From assembly GCA_034520365.1 (NCBI GenBank), contig JAXHNP010000006.1:489001-553000 (forward strand): a stretch of DNA of 64,000 nt. Reading direction: 5' to 3'. This document shows, one piece after another, positions 18,010 to 25,956 of the stretch. The stretch is from Desulfobacterales bacterium. GTDB taxonomy: Bacteria; Desulfobacterota; Desulfobacteria; Desulfobacterales; Desulfosalsimonadaceae. Position 1 is the first letter of the stretch, and each line of letters opens with the position of its first letter. The notes beneath the pieces are model-generated. The model was not told the origin of the DNA. It made no database searches and worked only from the letters and a program-made list of their open reading frames with translations. The position numbers were made by a program, and so were the translations under genes.

Positions 18010-18381
18010 TTAACGCTTTCGGCCCCTACGTCTTCTGCGGCGCCGGCTGCCGCATCCCGGCATCATAAAACCCGGTGCCGGCAGCTGGCGTCTTGCATAG
18101 GCCTGGAGGACTTCGTCCACCTGGCCGGTAATAAATGGAATCAAGCGGATGCCCGCCCCTTCAATCATATTTGCCGGGACTTCAGAAACCGCTCCGCAGA
18201 TTAGAACCTGAACGCCGGCCTGACGAAGTGTTTCCACCTGATGCGCCGGCGATCCGGGGTATAGCTGCATTCGCTCCTGATGAGTAATGCGCCCGGCGTT
18301 CATGTCTGCCACAAGCAATGTGTTGGCAGCATCAAATACCGGTGATATAATATTTCCCCAGACAGTTACCCCGATTCTCAT
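18010..18381 (-). CDS. NifX/NifB-like dinitrogenase iron-molybdenum cofactor-binding family protein with Arg-rich tail
   Basis: This 123-residue protein has the RNase-H-like NifX/NafY fold: 'MRIGVTVWGNIISPVFD' at the start, 'GRITHQERMQL', and 'GVQVLICGAVSEVPANMIEGAGI'. Homologues carry iron-molybdenum cofactor or related Fe-S clusters. There are no nitrogenase genes here, so the role is probably a general Fe-S/metal one. The end of the protein is unusual: after 'MMPGCGS' come seven consecutive arginines and a basic tail. The ATG at 18381 follows AGGAGAAACGC. It is the first gene of the operon with two DUF5320 genes. Confidence 0.85.
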   Translation of the reverse strand: MRIGVTVWGNIISPVFDAANTLLVADMNAGRITHQERMQLYPGSPAHQVETLRQAGVQVLICGAVSEVPANMIEGAGIRLIPFITGQVDEVLQAYARRQLPAPGFMMPGCGSRRRRRRRGRKR

Positions 18382-18664
18382 GCGTTTCTCCTTTGTATAA
18401 GTGGATTTGCATTTAATATGCCAATCCTGCAAATATGACTGGTTAAATATTTAAATATAATTATATCAATAACTTGTTTTATATACAGGTAAGCTGGCGT
18501 GGCGGAAACGGGTGTATTTTAGTTGCAATTATGCGATGGTATTGCCGGGATCAATGCCATTCTGCGACCTTTTAAGCTGCATTTGAAAATTTGATTGAAA
18601 AATCGGTCCGCCCCGTTTAAGTACGGAACTTCATGTTTTTTAAAGATAATAAGGAACAATCTTC

Positions 18665-19876
18665 ATGCACCATCATACCGACATGCATCCAGGCGAACTC
18701 GATTTGCCGCAAAATCCATGCGATCCGCCGGAAGTAAAGGAACTCAAGCGCCGCTGGCCCATTGCGCGAAGCGAGCTGGCAGCCCTTTTACACAGGGTGC
18801 GGGATATCCGGCGGGCCAACCCGGAATCTTTGCACACCGAGATTTCATCGGTTGAGAAAAGACTGCTGCGAAAAGGGATTATGCAGGCGTTGATAAAGGA
18901 GGAGCCCAAGGGGCTGAAACGCTCCGTGGCCCGGCGCATGGCGGATAAAATCGGGGATTACCTGTTGTGGCGGCGGGAGACGACCGTGCCGGTGATCCAT
19001 GAACTGATCGTGCTTCTGCCCTGGTGGATCAGCCATCTGCCCGGAGAAACGATTACCAGGCTCCGGGATATCGGCCTAAACTATATCCTGAACGGCCGGG
19101 TGCTGCCGATCCAGGAGGTGTGGCAGGACATTTTAAGGGCCAGTCCGGTATACATCGGCCACTGCGCCTGTCGGAGCGCCGGCATTGTGGACGATTTAAA
19201 AAAGGACGGCAAAGTCTTTAACATGCTTTCGGGAAAAGACAGCCGCCGGTTGCTGGATCGGCTCATGGCCCGGTATGAGTCACTCAGGCGCCGTTATGGA
19301 AAACTGCCGGATACGGATGCCAAATATACGGAACTTTTTGAGCGGCTCCGCTTACTTCGCAAAAACGGCGCCGAAGAATACCGGATAGAAACTTTGCTTG
19401 AGGCCACCTATCCGGATTGGGAGATTCTGCCGGTGACCGGCAAGTATACGCCTACCTGGATCCGGTCCATGCATAAGAACAACAAGGCCCATCTGCTGCA
19501 CAAAGAGCTTGCCTTTGAATTCGCCAACATCCAGTATCTGGCCCGGGGTACCATTTTTTCATCCATGAAGTTTTTTGATACGCCCTATACCATCTGCTCC
19601 TGCCCGAGCCCGGAACTCGGCGGGGGCTGCACCCTGACCAACTGGTATTATTACGGGATGTCCAATACCTCGCTTTTGCCCAACGAGGATTTCCATGGAC
19701 GGCGCCGGGATGAGACGGGGCAGGGGCTTCCGTGCCGGTTTTTTCCGGTCCGGTCCCAGCGGGAATGCCTGGGCTGCGGCTGCGACCATGAGTTGGAGAA
19801 TCCGCGGGAGCTTGATCATGTGCTTGCAAAGGCGGATGCGGCCTATCGGAAATATATTGAGGCGTGGGTGGTATAG
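18665..19876 (+). CDS. cysteine-rich protein of unknown function, possible Fe-S protein
   Basis: This 403-residue soluble protein is one I do not recognise. The first half is helical and basic. Cysteines are clustered: C167-x-C169-R ('GHCACRSAG'), C311-x-C313 with C322 ('CSCPSPELGGGC'), and C357, C368, C371 and C373 ('CLGCGC'). The last set could ligate an Fe-S cluster or zinc. CxCR motifs similar to the first occur in some ferredoxin-like redox proteins. The ATG at 18665 follows AAGGA. Its neighbours are the divergent NifX-like operon and, beyond a bidirectional hairpin, the sigma-54 activators. No signal peptide or membrane segment is evident. Confidence 0.75.
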   Translation: MHHHTDMHPGELDLPQNPCDPPEVKELKRRWPIARSELAALLHRVRDIRRANPESLHTEISSVEKRLLRKGIMQALIKEEPKGLKRSVARRMADKIGDYLLWRRETTVPVIHELIVLLPWWISHLPGETITRLRDIGLNYILNGRVLPIQEVWQDILRASPVYIGHCACRSAGIVDDLKKDGKVFNMLSGKDSRRLLDRLMARYESLRRRYGKLPDTDAKYTELFERLRLLRKNGAEEYRIETLLEATYPDWEILPVTGKYTPTWIRSMHKNNKAHLLHKELAFEFANIQYLARGTIFSSMKFFDTPYTICSCPSPELGGGCTLTNWYYYGMSNTSLLPNEDFHGRRRDETGQGLPCRFFPVRSQRECLGCGCDHELENPRELDHVLAKADAAYRKYIEAWVV

Positions 19877-19885
19877 AAATCCCCC

Positions 19886-19916
19886 TAAGTCCCCCTTTTG
19901 GGAAAAGGGGGACTTA
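19886..19916. terminator. bidirectional hairpin between convergent genes
   Basis: A perfect 14-bp stem (TAAGTCCCCCTTTT and its complement) surrounds a 3-nt GGG loop. It sits between the convergent cysteine-rich gene (plus) and the sigma-54 activator (minus). A T-rich stretch follows on the plus strand. The C5T4/A4G5 design resembles a repeat seen between genes in many bacteria, so it may be a dispersed element serving as terminator. Confidence 0.65.
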
Positions 19917-19959
19917 AAGGAGCAGGTCTTTCTTATTCTTAAAAAGAAGCCGTCTTTCT

Positions 19960-21354
19960 TTACCCGCTCCGGCTGGATCGGCCGTCCGTCTCGGGTAGAT
20001 CAATTTCTAAAGCCTTGATTTTTCGGAACAGGGTGCTTTTGTGGATGCCCAAATCCCGGGCCGCGGCCTGGCGGTTATAGTTGTTTCGCTCAAGGGCGTC
20101 GATAATGGCCTGGGCCTCCACGGAGCGTTTGGCCGCCTGCATGGTGCCGGTGTCCACCGCGCAGACATCCTGCCGGCCGGGCCGCAAATGCTCGGGCAGA
20201 TGGGCCGGCATGATCATTTCATCCGCGCACAGGATAAAGGCATGCTCAATGATGTTTTCAAGCTCCCGGATGTTTCCGGGATAATCATAGGACATTAACA
20301 CGGCCAGGGCCTCCTGGGAGATACCCGTCACAGCGCGCCCCCGCATTCGGTTCATCCGGGCGATGATCCGCTCGCACAAAAGCGGAATGTCCTCTTTTCG
20401 ATCTCTCAGCGGGGGCAGGGCCAGGGTGACCACGTTGATCCGGTAATACAGGTCCTGCCGAAATCGGCCTTCCGCGACCATCTTTGATAAATCCTGGTGG
20501 GTGGCGGCAAGCACCCGGAGATCGGTGGTATGCGTCTCTGTGGAGCCCAGGGGTTGATAGGTTTTATCCTGGAGCACACGCAAAAGCTTTACCTGGAAGG
20601 CCGGGCTGATATCGCCGATTTCATCCAGAAGGAGGGTGCCGCCATTGGCAGCGGAGAAATGGCCGGGCTTGTCTTTTACCGCGTTGGTGAACGCGCCCGC
20701 TTTATACCCGAAGAGCTCGGATTCCAGCAGGGTATCCGGCAGGGCGCCGCAGTTGATGGCCACAAAGGGCTTGTCCTTGCGGTGGCTTTGTTCGTGGATG
20801 GCGCGCGCCAGAAGCTCTTTGCCGGTGCCGGTCTCGCCCCGGATCAGCACGGTGCTGTCGCTTGCCGCAACCTGGGGGATCAGGGCGAAAATTTTTTGCA
20901 TCCCCGGACTCCGGCTTACCATGTCGCCCATCTGGTAGCGGCCGTCCAGTTCTTTTCTCAGCTCCTCCACCTGGCTCACATCCCGGAAGGTTTCCACCCC
21001 GCCGATGACGCTGCCGTTTTCATCCCGAAGGACCGCCGTGGAGACGGTCACCGGGATGCGGCGGCGCTCGTTGTTGATAAAATAGGTGGAGGAGTTGACA
21101 ATCGGGGTGCCCTCGGCCATGGTCCGCCGCAGTGCGCAGGCGGACTCGCACATGTTGGACCGAAACACCTCCCAGCAGTGCTTGCCGATGGCCTCCTCCC
21201 GGGGGACCCCGGTGATTTCCTCGGCCGCCCGGTTAAAGGAGGTTATCCGCCAGTTTTTATCCACGGTAAACACCCCTTCGGAGATGCTCTCCAGAATAAT
21301 CTCCGTGACGTTTGGGGGCAGCTCGGCACGGATTTGATTTTTGATATCAGTCAT
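19960..21354 (-). CDS. PAS-containing sigma-54-dependent activator (GAFTNA variant)
   Basis: From the ATG at 21354 this protein has 464 residues. Alternatives are an ATG at 21441 (extra 29 residues, with AGGAGG only 2 nt away) and one at 21408. The order is: N-terminal PAS domain with three cysteines ('HCWEVFRSNMCESAC'); AAA+ domain with Walker A 'GETGTGKE' and Walker B 'LLLDEIGDI'; and a Fis-type HTH ('NRQAAARDLGIHKSTLFRK'). The sigma-54-contacting loop reads GAFTNA where GAFTGA is usual. It activates -24/-12 promoters in response to a signal sensed by PAS, possibly through a metal or Fe-S cofactor held by the cysteines. It lies downstream of a paralogous activator on the same strand. Confidence 0.9.
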   Translation of the reverse strand: MTDIKNQIRAELPPNVTEIILESISEGVFTVDKNWRITSFNRAAEEITGVPREEAIGKHCWEVFRSNMCESACALRRTMAEGTPIVNSSTYFINNERRRIPVTVSTAVLRDENGSVIGGVETFRDVSQVEELRKELDGRYQMGDMVSRSPGMQKIFALIPQVAASDSTVLIRGETGTGKELLARAIHEQSHRKDKPFVAINCGALPDTLLESELFGYKAGAFTNAVKDKPGHFSAANGGTLLLDEIGDISPAFQVKLLRVLQDKTYQPLGSTETHTTDLRVLAATHQDLSKMVAEGRFRQDLYYRINVVTLALPPLRDRKEDIPLLCERIIARMNRMRGRAVTGISQEALAVLMSYDYPGNIRELENIIEHAFILCADEMIMPAHLPEHLRPGRQDVCAVDTGTMQAAKRSVEAQAIIDALERNNYNRQAAARDLGIHKSTLFRKIKALEIDLPETDGRSSRSG

Positions 21355-21521
21355 TGATGACTCCGCTTCAGGGGTTTCGGTATCCCCGAAGCTATTTAAA
21401 TTTGGCATATAAATTGCCTGTACTATTATCGGGCTTGGCATTACCTCCTAACTTGTCACCCTCCGAATCAGCAGATGGACGGGCCGCTGCATGCCCGTTC
21501 ATCTGTTGATTCCACGATGCC

Positions 21522-22919
21522 TTAGGCATTGGGCCCGTCCAAAGGGATATCCCATTTTTTCATATACTTCCATATCGATGTGCGGCTGCGGCCAAGCTGC
21601 CGGGCCACTTCCGCTTTGTTCCAGTCGCATTCATGAAGCAGTTCCAGCAGAAGCGTTTTTGTGATCTTTTGCTGCGGCCGGGGCTTGTAATTCGGCGTTT
21701 CCGCAGGACGGACGGGGTAATATTCCATTTGCCGGATTTCCACGGGCAGATCAAAAATACCGATCTGGTCCCCGCCGGCCAAAACAAAGGCGTGCTCAAT
21801 GGCGTTTTCAAGCTCGCGGACATTGCCCGGCCAGTTGTAATCCATGAGAATCCGCATGGCATCCGGCGACAAATCCTGGATCTGTTTGCCGGTTTTTTTA
21901 TTGAATTTCTGAATGAAGTGCCGGGTCAAAAGCGGTATGTCCTCCCGGCGGTTTCGAAGCGGTGGAAGATAGATGGGGAAGACCTTCAGCCGGTAATACA
22001 GGTCCTCGCGGAAATTGCCGGTCTGGACCAGGCCGTAGAAGTCTTTGTGCGTGGCGGTGATAATGCGGATGTCCACATTTCGCTTCCGGGATTCGCCCAC
22101 CCGCTCGATCTGCTTTTCCTGAATGGCCCGAAGAAGCTTTAACTGGATGAACGGGCTGATATCGCCGATTTCATCCAAAAATATGGTGCCGGTGTCCGCC
22201 TCTTCAAAGCGCCCGAGCCGGTCCCTATGGGCGCCGGTGAACGCGCCCCTGACATGGCCGAATAGCTCGCTTTCCAGCAGGGATTCCGAGAGTGCGCTGC
22301 AGTTGACCGTTACCATGGGGCACTGCCCGCGCTCGCTATTGTAGTGGATGGCGCTGGCCACAAGCTCTTTGCCGGTGCCGGATTCGCCCTGGATCAAGAC
22401 GGTGGCGTCGCTTTTGGCCGCCACCCGGATGGCGTTAAAGATTTCCTGCATGGCGTGGCTTTTGCCGATAATATTGCCGAACTGGTAGACTTCAAGGAGC
22501 TTTCTCTGGGCCTCTTCAACCTTCTGCCGCGCCTGGGTGAGTTCGGTGAGATCGGTAACCGTCTCCACCACACCGATGGGTTGCTCCTGCTGGTTTTTCA
22601 CCACCCGGGCATTTTTGATGATGGAGATGAACCGGCCGTCTCTATGCTGAAGCTGACATTCAGTGGGATCCACCGTCCCCTTTTTGAAAATGCCGCATTC
22701 CGAGATCGTGGACGGGCAGGTCCGGTCAAAGCATTTTGAGAATTTCAGGAGCTGGCAGGACTGGCCGATGGCCTCAGCCGGGGTATAGCCGGTGATCCGC
22801 TCCATGGCCGGATTCCAGGAGGTGATCCGGCCCTCGGTGTCCAGGGTAAACACGCCTTCGGCCATGGAATCGAGCAGGCGCTCTGCAAACCGGTCGCTCC
22901 AAACGCTTTTATTCTGCAT
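21522..22919 (-). CDS. PAS-containing sigma-54-dependent activator
   Basis: This 465-residue protein has a PAS domain (about residues 10-125) with cysteines in '[15 protein letters not shown]' and another in 'SEC'. The AAA+ domain has 'GESGTGKE', the canonical 'GAFTGA' sigma-54 loop and 'IFLDEIGDI'. The C-terminal helix-turn-helix is '[22 protein letters not shown]'-like. It is divergent from the thioredoxin/corrinoid-activator operon. The space between them carries both a candidate sigma-54 promoter and helically phased GTTAC boxes, so this protein is the most likely activator of that operon, and may also control itself. Confidence 0.92.
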   Translation of the reverse strand: MQNKSVWSDRFAERLLDSMAEGVFTLDTEGRITSWNPAMERITGYTPAEAIGQSCQLLKFSKCFDRTCPSTISECGIFKKGTVDPTECQLQHRDGRFISIIKNARVVKNQQEQPIGVVETVTDLTELTQARQKVEEAQRKLLEVYQFGNIIGKSHAMQEIFNAIRVAAKSDATVLIQGESGTGKELVASAIHYNSERGQCPMVTVNCSALSESLLESELFGHVRGAFTGAHRDRLGRFEEADTGTIFLDEIGDISPFIQLKLLRAIQEKQIERVGESRKRNVDIRIITATHKDFYGLVQTGNFREDLYYRLKVFPIYLPPLRNRREDIPLLTRHFIQKFNKKTGKQIQDLSPDAMRILMDYNWPGNVRELENAIEHAFVLAGGDQIGIFDLPVEIRQMEYYPVRPAETPNYKPRPQQKITKTLLLELLHECDWNKAEVARQLGRSRTSIWKYMKKWDIPLDGPNA

Positions 22920-22944
22920 GTCTGCTTCCTTTACAGGGTGAGTC

Positions 22945-22979
22945 GTTACACTTTGTTACATAACGTTACGAATCGTTAC
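22945..22979. promoter_or_regulatory. four GTTAC boxes at exact 10-bp period, candidate activator-binding array
   Basis: GTTAC occurs at 22945, 22955, 22965 and 22975, each start exactly 10 bp after the last, so all boxes lie on one face of the helix. The third is part of the palindrome TAACGTTA. The array is 26 bp upstream of the start of the sigma-54 activator and about 74 bp upstream of the candidate -24 element of the divergent operon, a normal distance for an enhancer-like site. Confidence 0.6.
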
Positions 22980-23052
22980 CTGTCTTGTCAATCGTTCATT
23001 GATTTTTTTTTACCTTTACCCATGATCCCCGATATATGAGTTTTTATGGAAC

Positions 23053-23068
23053 TGGCATAAATGTTGAA
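23053..23068 (+). promoter_or_regulatory. candidate sigma-54 (-24/-12) promoter
   Basis: TGGCATAAATGTTGAA matches the TGGCAC-N5-TTGCA pattern, with GG and the -12 dinucleotide correctly spaced by 10 nt. The -12 dinucleotide is GA where GC is usual. Transcription would start near 23080, leaving a leader of about 100 nt before the thioredoxin-like gene. The adjacent sigma-54 activator gene supports the call. Confidence 0.5.
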
Positions 23069-23183
23069 TATAGTAATCATTTAAGATTTGATCGGTTTAA
23101 TCCGATTTCAGCGGAAGGTTAGAATGCCTTGAAGTTGCCAGCCCGCGTCGACTTTATGCGGGATTGTCGAGTTTCGATGGATT

Positions 23184-23513
23184 ATGACAACTGAAACCCT
23201 GAAAAATGAAAGCAGTTTTGATCCGTTAATCGCCGGCGGCATCTGCCTGGCCTGTTTTGAAACCCCCTGGTCAGCGCCGTGCCGGGCTCAGGTGGACATT
23301 CTGGATCGGCTGGACCGCCGCTACGGCAATCGTATCAAGCTGCTGGAGGTAAATATTGATCAGCTTGAGCGTTTAAGGCGCCGCTTTGATGTGCATAGTA
23401 TCCCGACCATGATTTTATTCAATCGCGGCACAGAATGTCATCGGCTGGTGGGGGTGCATCCGGAAGCGGAGCTCTGCAAGGCCATTGATCAAGAGCTGAA
23501 GCGCGGCAGATAG
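23184..23513 (+). CDS. thioredoxin-fold protein with SAPC active site
   Basis: This 109-residue protein has the thioredoxin fold ('FETPWSAPCRAQVDIL', cis-Pro loop 'VHSIPTMILFNRG'). The usual WCGPC is WSAPC, with C33 kept and the nucleophilic first Cys replaced by Ser30. Two other cysteines lie just upstream (C21 and C24, a CxxC in 'GICLACFE'). It therefore cannot run the normal CxxC chemistry at its usual site, though C21/C24 may substitute. It is the first gene of a probable sigma-54-driven operon with the corrinoid activator. Confidence 0.8.
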   Translation: MTTETLKNESSFDPLIAGGICLACFETPWSAPCRAQVDILDRLDRRYGNRIKLLEVNIDQLERLRRRFDVHSIPTMILFNRGTECHRLVGVHPEAELCKAIDQELKRGR

Positions 23514-23555
23514 GCGCAAGGGTAGTTTTATTTTTTTAATATTGGAGGCGAATTT

Positions 23556-25655
23556 ATGGGTAAGTGCGTGAACCATCCAGAGAGAGAAACCAGCTACAAA
23601 TGCATGAAGCACAATATCTATCTGTGCGATGAATGCATGGCGTGCCGGGACCCGGAACTTTACTGCAAATACCGGAGCGCGTGCCCCATCTGGTTTATGA
23701 ACAAGGGGGCGAAAAGACTCAATGAATCCGATGAAGCGGCCCAAGCTTCCGGCGAATATAGGGTGACATTCCAGCCCGATGACAAGTCGGTTGAGGTCGA
23801 GGCGGGCGAAACTCTGCTGGATGCAGCCCGAAAGGCGGATGTCTACATCAATGCTTCGTGCAACGGCAAGGGCGCATGCGGCAAATGCAAACTGATCATT
23901 GAGTCCGGGGAAATTGAAAAAACAGAGACGGCGCTCCTTTCAGATCGGGAAAAGCAGAAGGGGTATGTGCTGGCCTGTCAGACGCGGGTAAAAGGCCCGG
24001 CGTCTGTGCGCGTGCCGGAAGAGACCATTGAGCGAAAGCTCAAGGTGGCCGGCATGGGCGAGGAGGTGACGAGCAAGCTCCATGGCCTGGTAACGGATAT
24101 CCAGCCCATGCTTGAAAAAATTCCGATGGAGCTGAGTCCGCCCACCCTGGATGATTCGGTGAGTGATCTGGATCGCCTGCGGCGCGGACTTGCGCAGAAA
24201 GGCTTGGATACCAGCCGCCTCAGCATTGGGCTTGAAGTGATGCGGGAGCTGGCAGCCAGCATGCGGAATGAAAACTGGCATGTGACCGCCTCGATTATTC
24301 ACAAATCCTGCTCAAGCGAGGTGGTTGCGGTGGAACCCGGGGATACCAGCCAATCCAGCCTGGGGCTGGCCATTGATATCGGCACCACCACCATTGTCGT
24401 CTATCTGGTGGACATGACCGACGGCCGCATTCTGGCGGCTACCTCCGAGCACAACCGCCAGTCCGCCTGCGGCGATGATGTGATCAACCGCATCGTGTGT
24501 GCGGAGAAAAACGGTGTGAAAAAGCTGAGCACCCTGGCGCTTTCCACCATTAACACCCTGATTAAGGAGGCGGTAGACGGTGTGGGCGCGGATGCCAAAC
24601 AAATCCATAACATCGTGGTTTCCGGCAATACCACCATGACGCATCTTTTGCTTAAAATCGAGCCCCGCTATATCCGGCGTGAGCCATATATCCCGTCGAT
24701 TTCCGAGTTTCCGGTGTTAAAGAGCGGCAATATCGGCTTAAAGGCCAATCCCAATGCCGCGGTATATGTGATGCCGGGGCCGGCCAGCTATGTGGGCGGG
24801 GATATCGTCTCCGGTGTCCTCTATTCAGGGCTCCATAGGGAAGCGGAAATGACCCTGTTCATCGATGTGGGCACCAACGGCGAAATTGTGCTGGGCAATC
24901 AAGACTGGCTGATCTGTGCGTCCTGCTCGGCCGGGCCGGCGTTTGAAGGCGGCGGCATCAGGTGGGGGATGCGGGCTGAGGAAGGCGCCATCGAAGGTGT
25001 GTCAATTGACCGAAATACATTTGAGCCTCAACTGAAAACCATTGGCGGCCATGCGCCCAGAGGGATTTGCGGCTCCGGAATGATTGAGCTTTTATCCGGG
25101 ATGATGCTTACCGGCATTATCGATCAGCGGGGCAAGTTTCAATTGCCGCCGGACCATCCCCGGATGGGGGCGGTCGGTGATGAGCCGGCTTATGTTCTGG
25201 CCTATGCCGATGAGACGCCCATGGAGGAGGATCTGGTCTATACCGAATCGGATATCGACAACCTCCTTCGCTCAAAGGGCGCGGTCTATGCCGGATTCAC
25301 CGTGCTTTTAAACCAGGTGGGGGTGACTTTTGATATGATTGACCGGGTCATTATCACCGGCGGATTCGGCCAGTTCCTGGATATCGGAAAATCGGTGGCC
25401 ATCGGCCTGCTGCCGGACATTGCGCGGGATAAATTCCAATACGATGGCAACAGCAGCATTGGCGGCGCATATATGGCGCTTCTCTCGGATGCGCACCGAA
25501 AAACCGCCAAAGAAATCTGCCATGCCATGACCTATCTGGATTTTTCAACCAACACCAGTTTCATGGACGAGTTTACCTCAGCCCTGTTTCTGCCCCATAC
25601 CAACATGGAGCAGTTTCCCAGTATCATGAAGCGGCTAAAAGAAACGGCCAACTAG
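23556..25655 (+). CDS. corrinoid-protein reductive activator: zinc finger + [2Fe-2S] ferredoxin + ASKHA (DUF4445) domain
   Basis: This 699-residue protein has three parts. Residues 1-45 form a Cys/His-rich B-box-like zinc finger (C4-x2-H7, C16-x2-H19, C24-x2-C27-x2-C30). Residues 68-145 are a plant-type [2Fe-2S] ferredoxin with C102, C108, C111 and C141. From about residue 268 there is an ASKHA ATPase ('AIDIGTTT', 'VVSGNTTMTH', 'IDVGTNGEIV', 'ITGGFGQF') of the RACE/DUF4445 family. Such proteins use ATP to reduce inactive Co(II) corrinoid to Co(I) in methyltransferase systems. No corrinoid protein or methyltransferase is encoded in the window. The zinc-finger extension is additional to the usual layout. 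It has GGAGG 7 nt before the ATG. Confidence 0.9.
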   Translation: MGKCVNHPERETSYKCMKHNIYLCDECMACRDPELYCKYRSACPIWFMNKGAKRLNESDEAAQASGEYRVTFQPDDKSVEVEAGETLLDAARKADVYINASCNGKGACGKCKLIIESGEIEKTETALLSDREKQKGYVLACQTRVKGPASVRVPEETIERKLKVAGMGEEVTSKLHGLVTDIQPMLEKIPMELSPPTLDDSVSDLDRLRRGLAQKGLDTSRLSIGLEVMRELAASMRNENWHVTASIIHKSCSSEVVAVEPGDTSQSSLGLAIDIGTTTIVVYLVDMTDGRILAATSEHNRQSACGDDVINRIVCAEKNGVKKLSTLALSTINTLIKEAVDGVGADAKQIHNIVVSGNTTMTHLLLKIEPRYIRREPYIPSISEFPVLKSGNIGLKANPNAAVYVMPGPASYVGGDIVSGVLYSGLHREAEMTLFIDVGTNGEIVLGNQDWLICASCSAGPAFEGGGIRWGMRAEEGAIEGVSIDRNTFEPQLKTIGGHAPRGICGSGMIELLSGMMLTGIIDQRGKFQLPPDHPRMGAVGDEPAYVLAYADETPMEEDLVYTESDIDNLLRSKGAVYAGFTVLLNQVGVTFDMIDRVIITGGFGQFLDIGKSVAIGLLPDIARDKFQYDGNSSIGGAYMALLSDAHRKTAKEICHAMTYLDFSTNTSFMDEFTSALFLPHTNMEQFPSIMKRLKETAN

Positions 25656-25873
25656 TGCGGAGCAAGGGCCTGGCCAACGAGAATTTCCCCAAGCATACGG
25701 GCGGGGCCATGGTGCTCGACGGCATCGGGTGCATGGATGAATACATGGCCGAGCATGTCGAGGAACTTTTGGAATATTCGGACTGGATGGGGATTCCCAT
25801 CCAGCCGTATCCCGTTGCCCTGGACCGTTTAAAATCGCTTTTAATCGAGCAGGCGGAAAAGCTTGCCGGCTGA
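25655..25873 (+). CDS. small protein of unknown function, translationally coupled to corrinoid activator
   Basis: This 72-residue frame starts at a GTG whose first base is the last base of the preceding stop codon, so translation is probably coupled. The sequence is protein-like ('GGAMVLDGIGCMDEYMAEHVEELLEYSDWMGIPIQPYP'-type content, acidic helix then Pro-rich turn). I do not recognise the family. The coupling argues for a small partner of the activator. An alternative is that it is the surviving end of a longer gene. Confidence 0.55.
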   Translation: MRSKGLANENFPKHTGGAMVLDGIGCMDEYMAEHVEELLEYSDWMGIPIQPYPVALDRLKSLLIEQAEKLAG

Positions 25874-25956
25874 ATCCGGTTAGATTTCCCGCTGCCGCCC
25901 GAAATGACAGCATGGGAGGAAGGGGCAGGCGCCGGCAGCAGTTGGCAGGATGGGGC

